A stretch of 34,239 nt of DNA from Campylobacteraceae bacterium (GCA_027076905.1 JALTGP010000088.1:1-34239); one strand, 5' to 3'. Shown: positions 1 to 8,797, counted from the stretch's first letter. Numbers and translations are program-made. Notes: generated from the letters alone by a model not told the origin.

Positions 1-668
1 GTAAAACAGCTACATTTATGCCAAAACCAATTTACAATGACAATGGTAACGGTATGCACGTACACCAATCATTATGGAAAGATGGTAAAAACTTGTTCTA
101 TAAAGAGGGAGAATACGCAAACCTTTCCAAAACAGCACTTGATTACCTTTCAGGTATTTTCCAACATAAAGAGGCTGTTGCATCATTTACAAACCCAAGT
201 ACAAACTCATTTAAGAGATTACTTCCAGGTTTTGAAGCTCCAAGAATTCTTACTTATTCTAGCCAAAACCGTTCTGCTGCTTGTAGAATCCCTTATGGTG
301 CAGGAGAAATGGCAACAAGAATTGAGACACGTTTCCCAGATTCAGTAGCTTGTCCTTACCTTTGTTTTGCAGTTCTTATGATTGCAGGTCTTGATGGAAT
401 CAAACAAGGTGGTTATCCTTTAGCTGGTCCATTTAACGAAGATTTATTTGAGTTAACTCGTGAAGAGATTGCTGAAAGAAAAATCCCTGAACTTCCAAAC
501 ACATTTAGAGATGCACTAGAAGGTCTTGAAAAAGATTACGAATTCTTAGCACCAATTATGAGTCCAGAATACGTTCAAGAGTATGTTGATTACATGTTTG
601 ATAGACATGTTATTCCTGTAGAAGGAAGACCAACTGCATTTGAGTACATTTCTACTTACTCTTGTTAA
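1..668 (+). CDS. glnA: Glutamine synthetase type I, 3' part (5' end outside window)
   Basis: This is the C-terminal part of glutamine synthetase, which makes glutamine from glutamate, ammonia and ATP in the cytoplasm. The reading frame is open from position 3, so the gene starts upstream of the window and the ATG at 18 is internal. The stretch MPKPIYNDNGNGMHVHQS is the conserved GS block with the active-site His, and NRSAACRIP is the ATP/glutamate-binding block. In enteric GSI the adenylylated Tyr lies in NLYDLP. Here the matching position reads DLFELT with Phe (codon 447-449), so control by GlnE-type adenylylation is unlikely. The same replacement is known in Helicobacter GS. It converges on nosZ. 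The family call is very secure. Confidence 0.97.
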   Translation, partial: KTATFMPKPIYNDNGNGMHVHQSLWKDGKNLFYKEGEYANLSKTALDYLSGIFQHKEAVASFTNPSTNSFKRLLPGFEAPRILTYSSQNRSAACRIPYGAGEMATRIETRFPDSVACPYLCFAVLMIAGLDGIKQGGYPLAGPFNEDLFELTREEIAERKIPELPNTFRDALEGLEKDYEFLAPIMSPEYVQEYVDYMFDRHVIPVEGRPTAFEYISTYSC

Positions 669-706
669 CATCAGGGGGTAGAGCTTTGGCTTTGCTCCTT
701 AATTAT

Positions 707-732
707 ATGGCAACTATTTTTATAGTCGCCAT
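707..732. terminator. Hairpin between convergent glnA and nosZ
   Basis: An 11-bp stem (707-717 with 722-732, one G-T pair) around a 4-nt loop lies between the two stop codons. It is symmetric, so it could end transcripts from both sides. It lacks a long T tract on either side, so the termination role is inferred. Confidence 0.5.
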
Positions 733-749
733 AAAGTTATAAGTAACGA

Positions 750-3350
750 TTAAAAGAGGTTTGCATTCTCATCAATCCATTTAAAGTATTCAATAATATC
801 TTTAATCTCATCTTCACTCATATGTTGGTTAGGCATTTTAAGATTAAAATAATCAATCATACCTTTAACATAAGCATCTTTGTATTTATGCTCTGGATTT
901 TTAATAAAGTCAGCTACCCATTTGGCAGAGTCTTCACCGTGTCTTTCAAGTACACCTGTAAGGTCTGGTCCTGAACTCACTTTACCAACAACGTGACAAC
1001 CACCACATCCACCTTCACCAAAGGCTTTTTCACCTCTTTGTGCTTGAGTAGATTGCTTGGTCGCAATAAGTCTAACAAGTGCATCTTTGGCTCTGATTCC
1101 AACATCGGCTGTTTTTACCATATATTGCCAAATCATATTCTCAAAGAGAATCGCTTTTTCCATGTCACCTGCTTTTACAGCTTCGTCAGATTTTGCTTTT
1201 TGCTCTTTAATTTGTCCATATTGTGCAAATGCATCATCAACAAGGTCAGCTACCACTTTATGCTCACCAAATTTATTATCTTTTAAGAACTTAACAACCG
1301 ATTGAATAACTTCATCTGTCGCAGCATTTACAGCAACAGTTTTATCATATTCAGCTTTTAACTCTTCTGGAGACATGGTTTTCATTTTAAGTTTTTGAGC
1401 TGATGTGTACTTTTTATTTGGGTCTTTAACCATAAGGTAACCCATCATCTCTAAGTGGAGTGCAGAACAGAACTCGGTACAGTAGTAAGGGAATACACCT
1501 TCAATATCTGCTATAAACTTAATCTCTGTAGTCTCACCTGGCTCTAGTGATGCGTGTACATCATAATTGTCAACGGTAAATCCATGAGTCTCATCTTGAG
1601 CTCTTTCAAGGTTGGTTAAGTACATGGTTACAACGTCGCCTTTATTCACCGTGATTCTCTCAGGGTTGATGTGAGAACGAACCATAGTAGCGTATACTGT
1701 AACTTTGTTTCCATCACGAATAATTTTCTCTTGACCTGCAAGTGTTTTACCTTTGTGAATCTCACCTGTTTTAGAGTTTGTACCCATTGGATATCTTACC
1801 GCAGGATGAAGTTTTTCAACTCTAATGGCTACAGCTTGGTGTGGTTCACCTAGAGGTACTGGCATATCATAAAGCAAGTCCATCGTCTTACCCGAAATAT
1901 CAATCAACTGGTGATTTTGTGGATGAAGAGGTCCAACATTTTGGAATCTATCAATTGCCAATTTGTTAAGAGAGATAATATACTTTCCTTGTGGGTCAGC
2001 AGATTTTCCTTCCATTCCACAAAGGTGTCCTACGTTGTAGTGAACATTCTCTTTGTCAAGAACTTTGAGGTCTTTGTAGTTCCATTTTACAATTTGACTG
2101 TCAACATAAAGTGAAGTATAAATCTCACCATCTACGTTTGAGTACTGATTATGCAATGGTCCAAGTCCTAGCTCTACTTGTCCGTGAAGTGCTGATTTCA
2201 TATCAAGAATCGGAACACCGTATGGGTCTTTTCCTACATATTTTTTATCTGCAATTAGCTTTTTAATTTTACTCCATTTGTAAACAGAAGCGTGAGTATC
2301 TAATTTACCACAAACTGTAATATATTCACCATCAGGAGAGACATCCACACCGTGTGGTGACTTTGGCTCAGGAATCAAGAAAAAACAATCATTTTTAATC
2401 GCAACCTCCATAGGAACAATTCTCATACCATTAATAACTTTTACGTTCTTCTCATCTTCTGCTAATTTAGCCAATTTTTCCCAGTTATAAACATGTAAAA
2501 AGTCGGTATCATTTCTACTCATACCTGCTTCATTTGGTGGCATTCCCACTTCGATTCCACCTGTGTACATTTCGGTGTTAAATGAGTTGGTAAATCCCCA
2601 ACCATTAGAAGCATTTTTACCTGCATCAGATAAATCTTGCATATATGGAGGCATCTCAATTGTAAATGAGTTTTTTGGTTCAATTCTACCTTTTTCATGG
2701 TTGAATTTCCACATGGTTACCCCACCACGATAAGTCTCTTTGTACTCTTCTATTGGGTGATAGTTGTTGTCATATGGTGCTGCATATTGACACGCTTCAA
2801 TGATATAGTCAGAGTTTTGAGTAAAAAATGCACCACCGTGAGCCGACTTAAACACAGGATTTACAACAATCTGCTTGGTCTCAAAGTCATGAAGGTCAAT
2901 AATCGCAATTCTTGGGTTTGCTTTGTCATTAATTGCCAACCACTTACCATCATATTTACCATCTTTTTCAGATAGTGCTGGGTGGTGTGTATCTCCCCAA
3001 TTTAACTCACGTCCTCGTACATTACCTTGTCGAAGTACGGCTTTTGAATCCTCATCAAATCCATACCCTTGCCAAGGCTCTGGTGTAAATACAGCAATGT
3101 ACTTTAATATTTTCATTGAAGGTACACCATAGACCATCACCTGTCCACTCTGTCCACCCGAACTAAATATTAAAAACTCATCACGTCCACCTGTTGGTAA
3201 ATAGGTTTTAGCTGCACGAATTACATCATTTTCGGTCAATCCCCTCTTCTTCATAATCTTTTCAAGTTCACCACTACCAGCTGAGGCTATAGAGACAGCA
3301 AGTGTTGTACCCAAAAGAAGTGAAGAGAGTTTACTAAATGTTTTAATCAT
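750..3350 (-). CDS. nosZ: Nitrous oxide reductase, clade II, with C-terminal cytochrome c
   Basis: NosZ reduces N2O to N2 in the periplasm, the last step of denitrification. The 866-aa protein starts with a short Sec signal peptide (cleavage near ASAG, about residue 24) and not a twin-arginine signal, which marks clade II. The beta-propeller carries the CuZ ligand pair in GDTHHP (H122, H123) and later His motifs such as SPHGVD. The cupredoxin domain has the CuA motif CTEFCSALHLEM (C624, C628, H632, M635). A c-type heme domain follows with CGGCH (C782, C785, H786) and a candidate axial Met near the C-terminus (MPNQHM). This fusion is typical of Campylobacterota. The start has AAGGAG just upstream. 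No nosDFYL-type genes flank it: downstream is convergent glnA, upstream a permease. An FNR-like palindrome lies about 95 bp upstream. Confidence 0.97.
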   Translation of the reverse strand: MIKTFSKLSSLLLGTTLAVSIASAGSGELEKIMKKRGLTENDVIRAAKTYLPTGGRDEFLIFSSGGQSGQVMVYGVPSMKILKYIAVFTPEPWQGYGFDEDSKAVLRQGNVRGRELNWGDTHHPALSEKDGKYDGKWLAINDKANPRIAIIDLHDFETKQIVVNPVFKSAHGGAFFTQNSDYIIEACQYAAPYDNNYHPIEEYKETYRGGVTMWKFNHEKGRIEPKNSFTIEMPPYMQDLSDAGKNASNGWGFTNSFNTEMYTGGIEVGMPPNEAGMSRNDTDFLHVYNWEKLAKLAEDEKNVKVINGMRIVPMEVAIKNDCFFLIPEPKSPHGVDVSPDGEYITVCGKLDTHASVYKWSKIKKLIADKKYVGKDPYGVPILDMKSALHGQVELGLGPLHNQYSNVDGEIYTSLYVDSQIVKWNYKDLKVLDKENVHYNVGHLCGMEGKSADPQGKYIISLNKLAIDRFQNVGPLHPQNHQLIDISGKTMDLLYDMPVPLGEPHQAVAIRVEKLHPAVRYPMGTNSKTGEIHKGKTLAGQEKIIRDGNKVTVYATMVRSHINPERITVNKGDVVTMYLTNLERAQDETHGFTVDNYDVHASLEPGETTEIKFIADIEGVFPYYCTEFCSALHLEMMGYLMVKDPNKKYTSAQKLKMKTMSPEELKAEYDKTVAVNAATDEVIQSVVKFLKDNKFGEHKVVADLVDDAFAQYGQIKEQKAKSDEAVKAGDMEKAILFENMIWQYMVKTADVGIRAKDALVRLIATKQSTQAQRGEKAFGEGGCGGCHVVGKVSSGPDLTGVLERHGEDSAKWVADFIKNPEHKYKDAYVKGMIDYFNLKMPNQHMSEDEIKDIIEYFKWIDENANLF

Positions 3351-3441
3351 ATTATTTCTCCTTATGTTTTTTGAGATTGCAGAAAATTTTCAATAACAAT
3401 ACCCAATATTCATATGGTAGTAGATTTCATTAAATTATAAT

Positions 3442-3455
3442 TTGATTAAGGTCAA
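3442..3455 (-). promoter_or_regulatory. FNR/CRP-family box upstream of nosZ
   Basis: TTGATTAAGGTCAA matches the FNR consensus TTGATN4ATCAA with one mismatch. It lies 92-105 nt upstream of the nosZ start and directly after the stop codon of the upstream permease. Oxygen- or NO-responsive control of nosZ by a Crp/Fnr-family regulator is inferred. Confidence 0.55.
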
Positions 3456-3456
3456 A

Positions 3457-4518
3457 TTATCTAATTTTTTTGAAATAGGCTTCAACAATAAACCAAGCAA
3501 TAAACCCCCATAACACAACAGATGAAACTACAGAGAGCATACCAGCCTTTTTACTCATATGAATAAGAGCTTGTGGGTCTATATTTGAGCTTGAAAATAG
3601 ATAATCTAGCCCCAATCCAAACAGCACACTTCCCAATATAATTGTTCCTAAATAGATAATAAGAGAACGTGTTCCAAGCATCTTTTTGACCACCCCAATA
3701 GTCACCGTATTGGTTGCAGGTCCTGCACTCAAAAAGACAAAAGCGGCCCCCGCACTAACCCCTGAGAGCATCAATCCTGCAGCGATGGGAAGTGATGCCG
3801 TGGCACACACATACATTGGAACAGCGATAACAATGGCAATGACATAAGATACCCACGCATATTCGATTAAAATATCGCTTAGGTTTTTGGGGATAAGCAC
3901 AGTTATTAACGCACCCAAAATCAGACCCCAAAAGAGAGGCTTAGCTATATCCCCAAGAAGCGTCACAAACCCATATCTCAATGCTCCTATAAAAGAGAAG
4001 CTTTTTGTATTCTCTTTCTCTTTTTTGCTACCACAACAAGAGGTTTTCGTTGAACAACAACTAACCTCATCTGAAAATGCTTTTGTGGATGATATTACAA
4101 CCTCCTCTTTGTCAAAAATATTGGTTAAAATCCCTGCTACCATCGCAATAAACATCGAAGTAATCGCACGATAGAGTGTAAATATCCACCCAAACATCCC
4201 ATAGGTCGCCAAGATAGAGTCTACTCCTGTGATAGGCGTAGAGATAAGAAACGAGAGCGTTGCCCCTTTACTCGCTCCTGATTTTTTGATACTTGTTGCC
4301 AAGGGGATAACCCCACATGAACAGACAGGCAGAGGAATCCCAAAGAGTGTTGATTTGACCACCGACCAAATGTTCTCTTTTCCCAGATGTTTTGTCACCA
4401 AACTCTCAGGTACCAACTCATGAAGAACTCCTGCAAAGAGTAAGCCAAAAAGAATATAGGGAGCCATCGCATTACTAAGGTCGATAAGTGCTTCTATAAA
4501 CAGTGTTAAATATTCCAT
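3457..4518 (-). CDS. Permease, SO_0444/ArsP-like Cu/Zn efflux family
   Basis: This is a polytopic inner-membrane permease of about 353 aa with roughly eight hydrophobic segments. The motif PVCSCGVIPLA in the N-terminal half is the hallmark of the DUF318 permease group, which includes ArsP and the SO_0444-type Cu/Zn efflux proteins. A cytoplasmic loop in the middle is rich in Cys pairs (SCCSTKTSCCGS), suitable for soft-metal binding, and a second conserved CATASLP motif follows. I place the start at the ATG at 4518, which has AAGGA 8 nt upstream. A longer open frame to 4650 would overlap the divergent tsaD start and add an implausible N-terminus. It lies upstream of nosZ on the same strand with a 106-bp gap. 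A link to copper handling for NosZ is possible but unproven. Confidence 0.8.
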   Translation of the reverse strand: MEYLTLFIEALIDLSNAMAPYILFGLLFAGVLHELVPESLVTKHLGKENIWSVVKSTLFGIPLPVCSCGVIPLATSIKKSGASKGATLSFLISTPITGVDSILATYGMFGWIFTLYRAITSMFIAMVAGILTNIFDKEEVVISSTKAFSDEVSCCSTKTSCCGSKKEKENTKSFSFIGALRYGFVTLLGDIAKPLFWGLILGALITVLIPKNLSDILIEYAWVSYVIAIVIAVPMYVCATASLPIAAGLMLSGVSAGAAFVFLSAGPATNTVTIGVVKKMLGTRSLIIYLGTIILGSVLFGLGLDYLFSSSNIDPQALIHMSKKAGMLSVVSSVVLWGFIAWFIVEAYFKKIR

Positions 4519-4566
4519 AATATAATCCTTATATTTTGTTATAACACATTTCACTTTAAGCTTATC

Positions 4567-4572
4567 TATAAT
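4567..4572 (+). promoter_or_regulatory. -10 element for tsaD
   Basis: TATAAT lies 25 nt upstream of the tsaD start codon in the 79-bp divergent gap with the permease. No clear -35 is visible, as is usual for Campylobacterota promoters. Confidence 0.5.
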
Positions 4573-4597
4573 AAGATATTTAAATAAAAGGAAATCC

Positions 4598-5611
4598 ATG
4601 ATACTAAGCATCGAATCAAGTTGTGATGATAGCTCCATCGCCATCACCAAAATAGAAGATAATCAGCTCATATTTCATAAAAAAATCTCACAAGAGAAGC
4701 AACACTCCTCTTACGGTGGGGTTGTTCCTGAACTCGCCTCACGACTTCATGCCATTGATTTACCTAATATCCTAGAAGAGACCAAACCCTATCTAGGCAA
4801 CCTTAAAGCTGTGGCTGTCACCAACCAACCTGGACTGGGCGTAACGCTTTTAGAGGGTATCGCCATGGCAAAAATCATTGCTGTAAGCAAAAATATTCCC
4901 CTACTCGCTGTCCACCACCTCAAAGGGCATATCTATTCACTTTTTATTGGAAAAGAGCAGATTTTACCCCTCTTGGTCTTACTCATCTCAGGAGGACACA
5001 CGCAGATAATCCGAGTAGAAAGTCTAGAGAAGATGACCATATTGGCAACAAGCATGGATGATTCAGTGGGTGAAAGCTTTGACAAAACAGCCAAAATGAT
5101 GGGGCTTGGCTACCCTGGAGGTCCCATTATAGAGGCACTGGCAAAAAAAGGAAACGAAAATCGTTTTAATCTGCCAGTGCCACTACGCAACTCTAAACTT
5201 ATCGCCTTTTCACTATCGGGACTCAAAAATGCCGTAAGGCTCACCATAGAGTCACTAGGTGGAGCTAAAAAGATGACTGAACAGGACAGACGTGACCTCT
5301 CAGCCTCTTTCCAAAAAGCTGTAAAACTACATCTTATCCAAAAAAGTAAGAAAGTATTTGTAGATGAAAAAATAAAAGATTTCGCCATTGTAGGGGGAGC
5401 AAGTGCCAATTTTTACATTAGAGAAGCCTATGAAAAACTCTGCGAAGAGTTTGGAAAAACCCTTCACACCGCCCCACTAGAGTTCTGCTCTGATAACGCT
5501 GCTATGATAGGACGATATGCCATCGAAGCGTACAAAAAAGAGCTATTTATTAACCCTTATGAGATTGATATTGTGGTAAATAGAAAACGTCAACAGGGGG
5601 TAGAGTTATGA
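4598..5611 (+). CDS. tsaD: tRNA N6-threonylcarbamoyladenosine transferase subunit TsaD
   Basis: TsaD transfers threonylcarbamoyl from TC-AMP to A37 of tRNAs that read ANN codons, working with TsaB and TsaE in the cytoplasm. The 337-aa protein has the full ASKHA/Kae1 set: N-terminal [25 protein letters not shown], the metal-binding HHLKGH (residues 106-111), SGGHTQ, and the C-terminal CSDNAAMIG with the metal-binding Asp. Length is normal for the family (about 335-345). AAGGAAA precedes the ATG. It is divergent from the permease. Immediately after its stop comes an IS200/IS605-type hairpin remnant. Confidence 0.97.
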   Translation: MILSIESSCDDSSIAITKIEDNQLIFHKKISQEKQHSSYGGVVPELASRLHAIDLPNILEETKPYLGNLKAVAVTNQPGLGVTLLEGIAMAKIIAVSKNIPLLAVHHLKGHIYSLFIGKEQILPLLVLLISGGHTQIIRVESLEKMTILATSMDDSVGESFDKTAKMMGLGYPGGPIIEALAKKGNENRFNLPVPLRNSKLIAFSLSGLKNAVRLTIESLGGAKKMTEQDRRDLSASFQKAVKLHLIQKSKKVFVDEKIKDFAIVGGASANFYIREAYEKLCEEFGKTLHTAPLEFCSDNAAMIGRYAIEAYKKELFINPYEIDIVVNRKRQQGVEL

Positions 5612-5624
5612 GCTTAGGCTACCC

Positions 5625-5675
5625 CATGGAAATTATAGCGAAAAACCACCTCTCTTCAGGGGGTGGATGAAAGCA
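5625..5675 (+). repeat. IS200/IS605-type left-end hairpin remnant
   Basis: The stretch from about 5626 shares over 20 bases with the left end of the mini-element at 32078-32120, followed in both by a CCACC...GGTGG hairpin and GGTGGATGAAAG. This is the usual form of a subterminal IS200/IS605 hairpin. No matching right end or transposase is nearby, so it looks like a solo end or an abortive remnant beside tsaD. Confidence 0.5.
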
Positions 5676-5791
5676 GTCGAACTGTTTTGCTACTTTTTCT
5701 TAATAATTATCTCTAGCTCTAAAAACTTAAGTTTAAAATCCATAACAGAGTTGGTACACTACTATATTTCCATTGTGGGATTTTTTAAACC

Positions 5792-6841
5792 CTACTCTTG
5801 TAAGGTTAATTCTTGCATTTTTCGAATGGCTAACTTAAATCCATTACTGGCTGATTGTTTATACCAAAATTTTTGTGCATTTAAACACTCACTTGGTGTC
5901 ATCTCATCACAAACATACCATAATCCTAGAAGATATTGCATATACATATCTTCATTATTAGCCAATTCCCACACTTCATGGTTATTCTCTTCTAAATAAT
6001 CCATTAAAGGTTCTGAAAAACCTTCTCTATAGAACGTGTCTAAAATTTCGATAAAAAATTTTATAGACTCCTCACTCATTTCAGTTATTGGAATAGGTAG
6101 GGTTGATGATTTTTCTTGTTTATAGAAACAACAAAAAACCGTAGCAATAGGATTTCCTGCATCTCCTGCTATGGACATATGTTCCTTAAACTCGTTGATA
6201 CGAGGTTGTTCTTTAAGATTGTGTTGACCTCTGATAATATTTTTAATAATATCACTGTACTCTTCCATTAGATGGTTAACGGTTTGAGTATTATAGACCA
6301 AAGGAGTAAAGTCATTTTCTTGGATTACTTTTTCTTTTTCCTTAATTAGTTCTTTTTTTTCTATCATATCTTCGATTTTTAGACTCTTTTTTATTGGTTC
6401 TTGAATTGGTTTTTCTATGGAGTATTTTCCAATTTTCCAATGTTGCATAATTTTATCAAGTAGGGTAATTGTGGTTTCTGTCAATAGTCTTTTATTGCTG
6501 ATATTTTCTAAAAAATCACTAAAAACTAGTTCAATAATGGCAAGTTCATTTTCATTTTTTTTGAACTTCTCTAATGCCCCTTGATATTCAATGGGTTGAA
6601 ATCCACTATTACGAACAAAGTTTTGACTAATATTATCTCCATGTTGTGCCATATCCAACTCTTGCAAAACAAATTTAATTGCCAACTCTTTAGAGAAAAT
6701 GGTATCATTAACAGTTTCAAAAGTTTTATCAATTAAATTTCTTACACCATCTATTTGAAGTTTTTCTTCAAATTCTTGTTGCTTTGTTGTTTTTACCATA
6801 CAGGTTAAAATTTTTTTAAAAAAATAACTTACTGAATTCAT
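5792..6841 (-). CDS. Hypothetical protein with Sel1-like C-terminus
   Basis: A 349-aa protein I do not recognise as a named family. It has no signal peptide or membrane segment. The middle (about residues 140-190) is highly charged, rich in Lys and Glu and probably helical or coiled. The last 50 or so residues (YLLGLWYVCDE, then AQKFWYKQSASNGFKLAI) resemble a single Sel1-type helical repeat, where W/Y-KQSAxxGxxxA is the signature. Such repeats usually mediate protein contacts. The ATG at 6841 has AAGGAA at good spacing, so that start is preferred. It stands alone, between a hairpin remnant and a gene-free 370-bp stretch. Function unknown. Confidence 0.6.
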   Translation of the reverse strand: MNSVSYFFKKILTCMVKTTKQQEFEEKLQIDGVRNLIDKTFETVNDTIFSKELAIKFVLQELDMAQHGDNISQNFVRNSGFQPIEYQGALEKFKKNENELAIIELVFSDFLENISNKRLLTETTITLLDKIMQHWKIGKYSIEKPIQEPIKKSLKIEDMIEKKELIKEKEKVIQENDFTPLVYNTQTVNHLMEEYSDIIKNIIRGQHNLKEQPRINEFKEHMSIAGDAGNPIATVFCCFYKQEKSSTLPIPITEMSEESIKFFIEILDTFYREGFSEPLMDYLEENNHEVWELANNEDMYMQYLLGLWYVCDEMTPSECLNAQKFWYKQSASNGFKLAIRKMQELTLQE

Positions 6842-6944
6842 TTAATTCCTTATTCATATAATCGCTATTATATAAGAAAAACTCTAAGTAGTTGATGTCC
6901 TTTTGTAAATTCATGTTATAATTTTACACCTATGGTTTATCATG

Positions 6945-6966
6945 TTCATAAGCTGCAGCTTATGAA
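6945..6966. repeat. Perfect 22-bp palindrome
   Basis: The two 11-nt halves TTCATAAGCTG and CAGCTTATGAA are exact reverse complements with no loop, so it suits a dimeric DNA-binding protein better than an RNA hairpin. It lies about 100 bp upstream of the hypothetical gene at 6841 and about 250 bp upstream of the lipoprotein at 7213. Confidence 0.6.
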
Positions 6967-7184
6967 TGCTTTAGCTAATATCAACCTACACTCCTGTCGT
7001 TAATGGCACTAAAATATAGGTATTACTAATATATATCATTTGATAGTCTAACCTTTTTAGTGAAAAAATATTAGTGACTACTTCAATAAATTTAAAATTA
7101 ATATAATTTAAATAAATACATTAATCATATCTTGAATTCCAGCCTAAATACTTTAAAAAATATAAATATAAAATATTAAATTGA

Positions 7185-7190
7185 TATAAT
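7185..7190 (+). promoter_or_regulatory. -10 element for the DUF1566 lipoprotein
   Basis: TATAAT occurs 22 nt upstream of the ATG at 7213 and 10 nt before the AAAGGAG ribosome site. It is the only good -10 in the region. Confidence 0.5.
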
Positions 7191-7212
7191 TACATAAAAC
7201 AAAGGAGTGTTT

Positions 7213-8796
7213 ATGTTAAAAAAAGTATTATTAATATTCAATCTAATATTAGCATTAAGTTTTACGAGTTGTGAAGGAGAAAGTAGTGATAAGAGAGAAA
7301 AATTATTATCTTCAACATTGAGTTTTTTAGGAATTACAGACCCTGTCATTGTCAAGAATATTTGTCAGGATAAAGATAAAGATGGTCTCTGTGGAGAAAA
7401 AGAGCTATTAAGCAAAATAAGCTTGAAAAAAGGGGAGTCAGAAAATGGAACTCTTAAAAAAGTTCTATTAATAGAAAATGATAAATATTTTTTAGAGAAT
7501 ATTATGCCAAATGTTCCACTTTTAGTTGAGATTTATGACCCTCAAAATATTAAATATGATGGGGGAAGTTTAATACTTAGATTTAATGGATTTAAAATAG
7601 AAGAAAAAAAATCAATTAAAGAGATTTCTGCTATTCAATTGTTGGAGGATTGGGAATTCCTTTCCACCCAAGAGACAAAAAAATTTAAAGAGACTGAAAA
7701 TAGGGAACTGTTAGACCATGTAATCTTTAAGAGTTTAGAAAAAAATTATAATTTATTAAGAGATGAATCGCTTAGTACCCAAGTTGCTACCGATAAAGGA
7801 TTAGAGATTTTAGCCAATAAACTCAAAGAAATAGATGTAGCAGAGGAGCTTCCAAACAAGATAGTTTTCTGTACAGATAATATTGCCTGTATTCAAAATC
7901 TGCTAATAACTACTTCCAAAGCGTTAACTATTACGAAAAAGGAGGCAGAGGTTATTGCTCAAAAGGTTAAAAGTGCTAATAGTTCTAATGATTTGAGTAG
8001 CATTATGGTTATACCAACTTTGACACCAGTTCCAACAGTTGTACCAACTTTGACACCAGTTCCAACAGTTGTGCCAACTTCGACACCAGTTTCAACAGTT
8101 GTACCAACTTCGACACCAGTTCCAACAGTTGTACCAACTTCGACACCAGTTCCAACAGTTGTACCAACTTTGACACCAGTTTCAACAGTTGTGCCAACTT
8201 CGACACCAGTTTCAACAGTTGTACCAACTTCGACACCAGTTCCAACAGTTGTAGCAAGATTAAGAGAGATATCAAAAATTAAAAGTACCATTAAAAAAAC
8301 AGGACAAATAACTAGCTACCAAAAGTTTGATGATGGAGATTATCAAATAGGGGTAAACCCGAACTATAGTAGAATTGGGGATATTGTGACCGATAATATT
8401 ACAGGGTTGCAGTGGCAGGATGATAAAGATGCCAAAATAGTCCAAAAAATATGGATAACAGCAGAGAACCATAAGCAAAAAAATTATAATGATACCTCTG
8501 GAGATACAGCCATTACCTATTGTGATAAGCTTACTTTAGGTGGCTATGCCAATTGGCGACTTCCCACACGTAAAGAGTTATTGGGGATTATAAATTATGG
8601 TAGATTTAATCCTTCTATTGATTCTGTTTTTGTTAATGTTAGCTCCAAAAAATATTGGAGTTCTACTAAAATTGCTGATGATAGCAGTAATAGATGGATT
8701 GTTTCCTTTCTAAATGGAGCAATGCTTGATAGTGATGGAAAAACAAATAGCGATAATAATGACAGTTATTATATTCGGTGTATTCGAGGAGAATAG
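7213..8796 (+). CDS. Lipoprotein with Thr/Pro minisatellite linker and C-terminal DUF1566 (Lcl) domain
   Basis: A secreted, probably lipid-anchored protein of about 527 aa. The N-terminus has a hydrophobic signal ending in SFTSC, a lipobox-like site. Near residues 50-65 lies DKDKDGLCGEKE, a Ca-binding EF-hand or thrombospondin-type-3-like loop. The middle (about 267-346) is eight copies of a 10-residue unit, VPTxTPVxTV, a rigid Pro/Thr linker of the kind that spans the cell envelope. The C-terminal 140 residues form a DUF1566/Lcl domain: TGLQWQDD, YCDKLTLGGYANWRLPTRKE, KYWSST and YYIRCIRG are its hallmarks. The ATG at 7213 has AAAGGAG at 5-nt spacing, so it is preferred to the GTG at 7207. 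It heads a run of exported proteins. The role is unknown; adhesion or surface binding is an inference. Confidence 0.85.
   Translation: MLKKVLLIFNLILALSFTSCEGESSDKREKLLSSTLSFLGITDPVIVKNICQDKDKDGLCGEKELLSKISLKKGESENGTLKKVLLIENDKYFLENIMPNVPLLVEIYDPQNIKYDGGSLILRFNGFKIEEKKSIKEISAIQLLEDWEFLSTQETKKFKETENRELLDHVIFKSLEKNYNLLRDESLSTQVATDKGLEILANKLKEIDVAEELPNKIVFCTDNIACIQNLLITTSKALTITKKEAEVIAQKVKSANSSNDLSSIMVIPTLTPVPTVVPTLTPVPTVVPTSTPVSTVVPTSTPVPTVVPTSTPVPTVVPTLTPVSTVVPTSTPVSTVVPTSTPVPTVVARLREISKIKSTIKKTGQITSYQKFDDGDYQIGVNPNYSRIGDIVTDNITGLQWQDDKDAKIVQKIWITAENHKQKNYNDTSGDTAITYCDKLTLGGYANWRLPTRKELLGIINYGRFNPSIDSVFVNVSSKKYWSSTKIADDSSNRWIVSFLNGAMLDSDGKTNSDNNDSYYIRCIRGE
8011..8250 (+). repeat. Eight-copy 30-bp tandem repeat inside the lipoprotein gene
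   Basis: Exactly eight in-frame 30-bp units lie back to back, each encoding a VPTxTPVxTV decapeptide. Units differ at two recurring sites (Leu/Ser and Pro/Ser codons) plus silent changes, giving a mosaic of unit types. Copy-number change would keep the frame and alter linker length. Confidence 0.95.
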
Positions 8797-8797
8797 T

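Larger units (their letters stand above)
6842..7212. other. Gene-free stretch with a perfect palindrome and a promoter
   Basis: No open frame with a credible start is seen here. It holds a perfect 22-bp palindrome at 6945-6966 (TTCATAAGCTG and its reverse complement) and a TATAAT at 7185-7190 serving the downstream lipoprotein gene. The rest is AT-rich without recognisable structure. Confidence 0.5.

Noticed and set aside
5608-5670. Small frame overlapping the tsaD stop (ATGA)
   Set aside because: The product is the chance translation of the IS200/IS605 hairpin and has no ribosome site of its own.
7071-7078. Iteron-like TTAGTGAC
   Set aside because: A single short match in AT-rich DNA with no DnaA box, inverted partner or rep gene nearby.
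8011-8250. Possible CRISPR array (eight 30-bp repeats)
   Set aside because: Units are directly adjacent with no spacers, in frame, and encode a Pro/Thr repeat of a lipoprotein.
7959-8291. Open frames on the opposite strand across the repeats
   Set aside because: They exist only because the 30-bp repeat keeps every frame open; the products are low-complexity and have no ribosome site.
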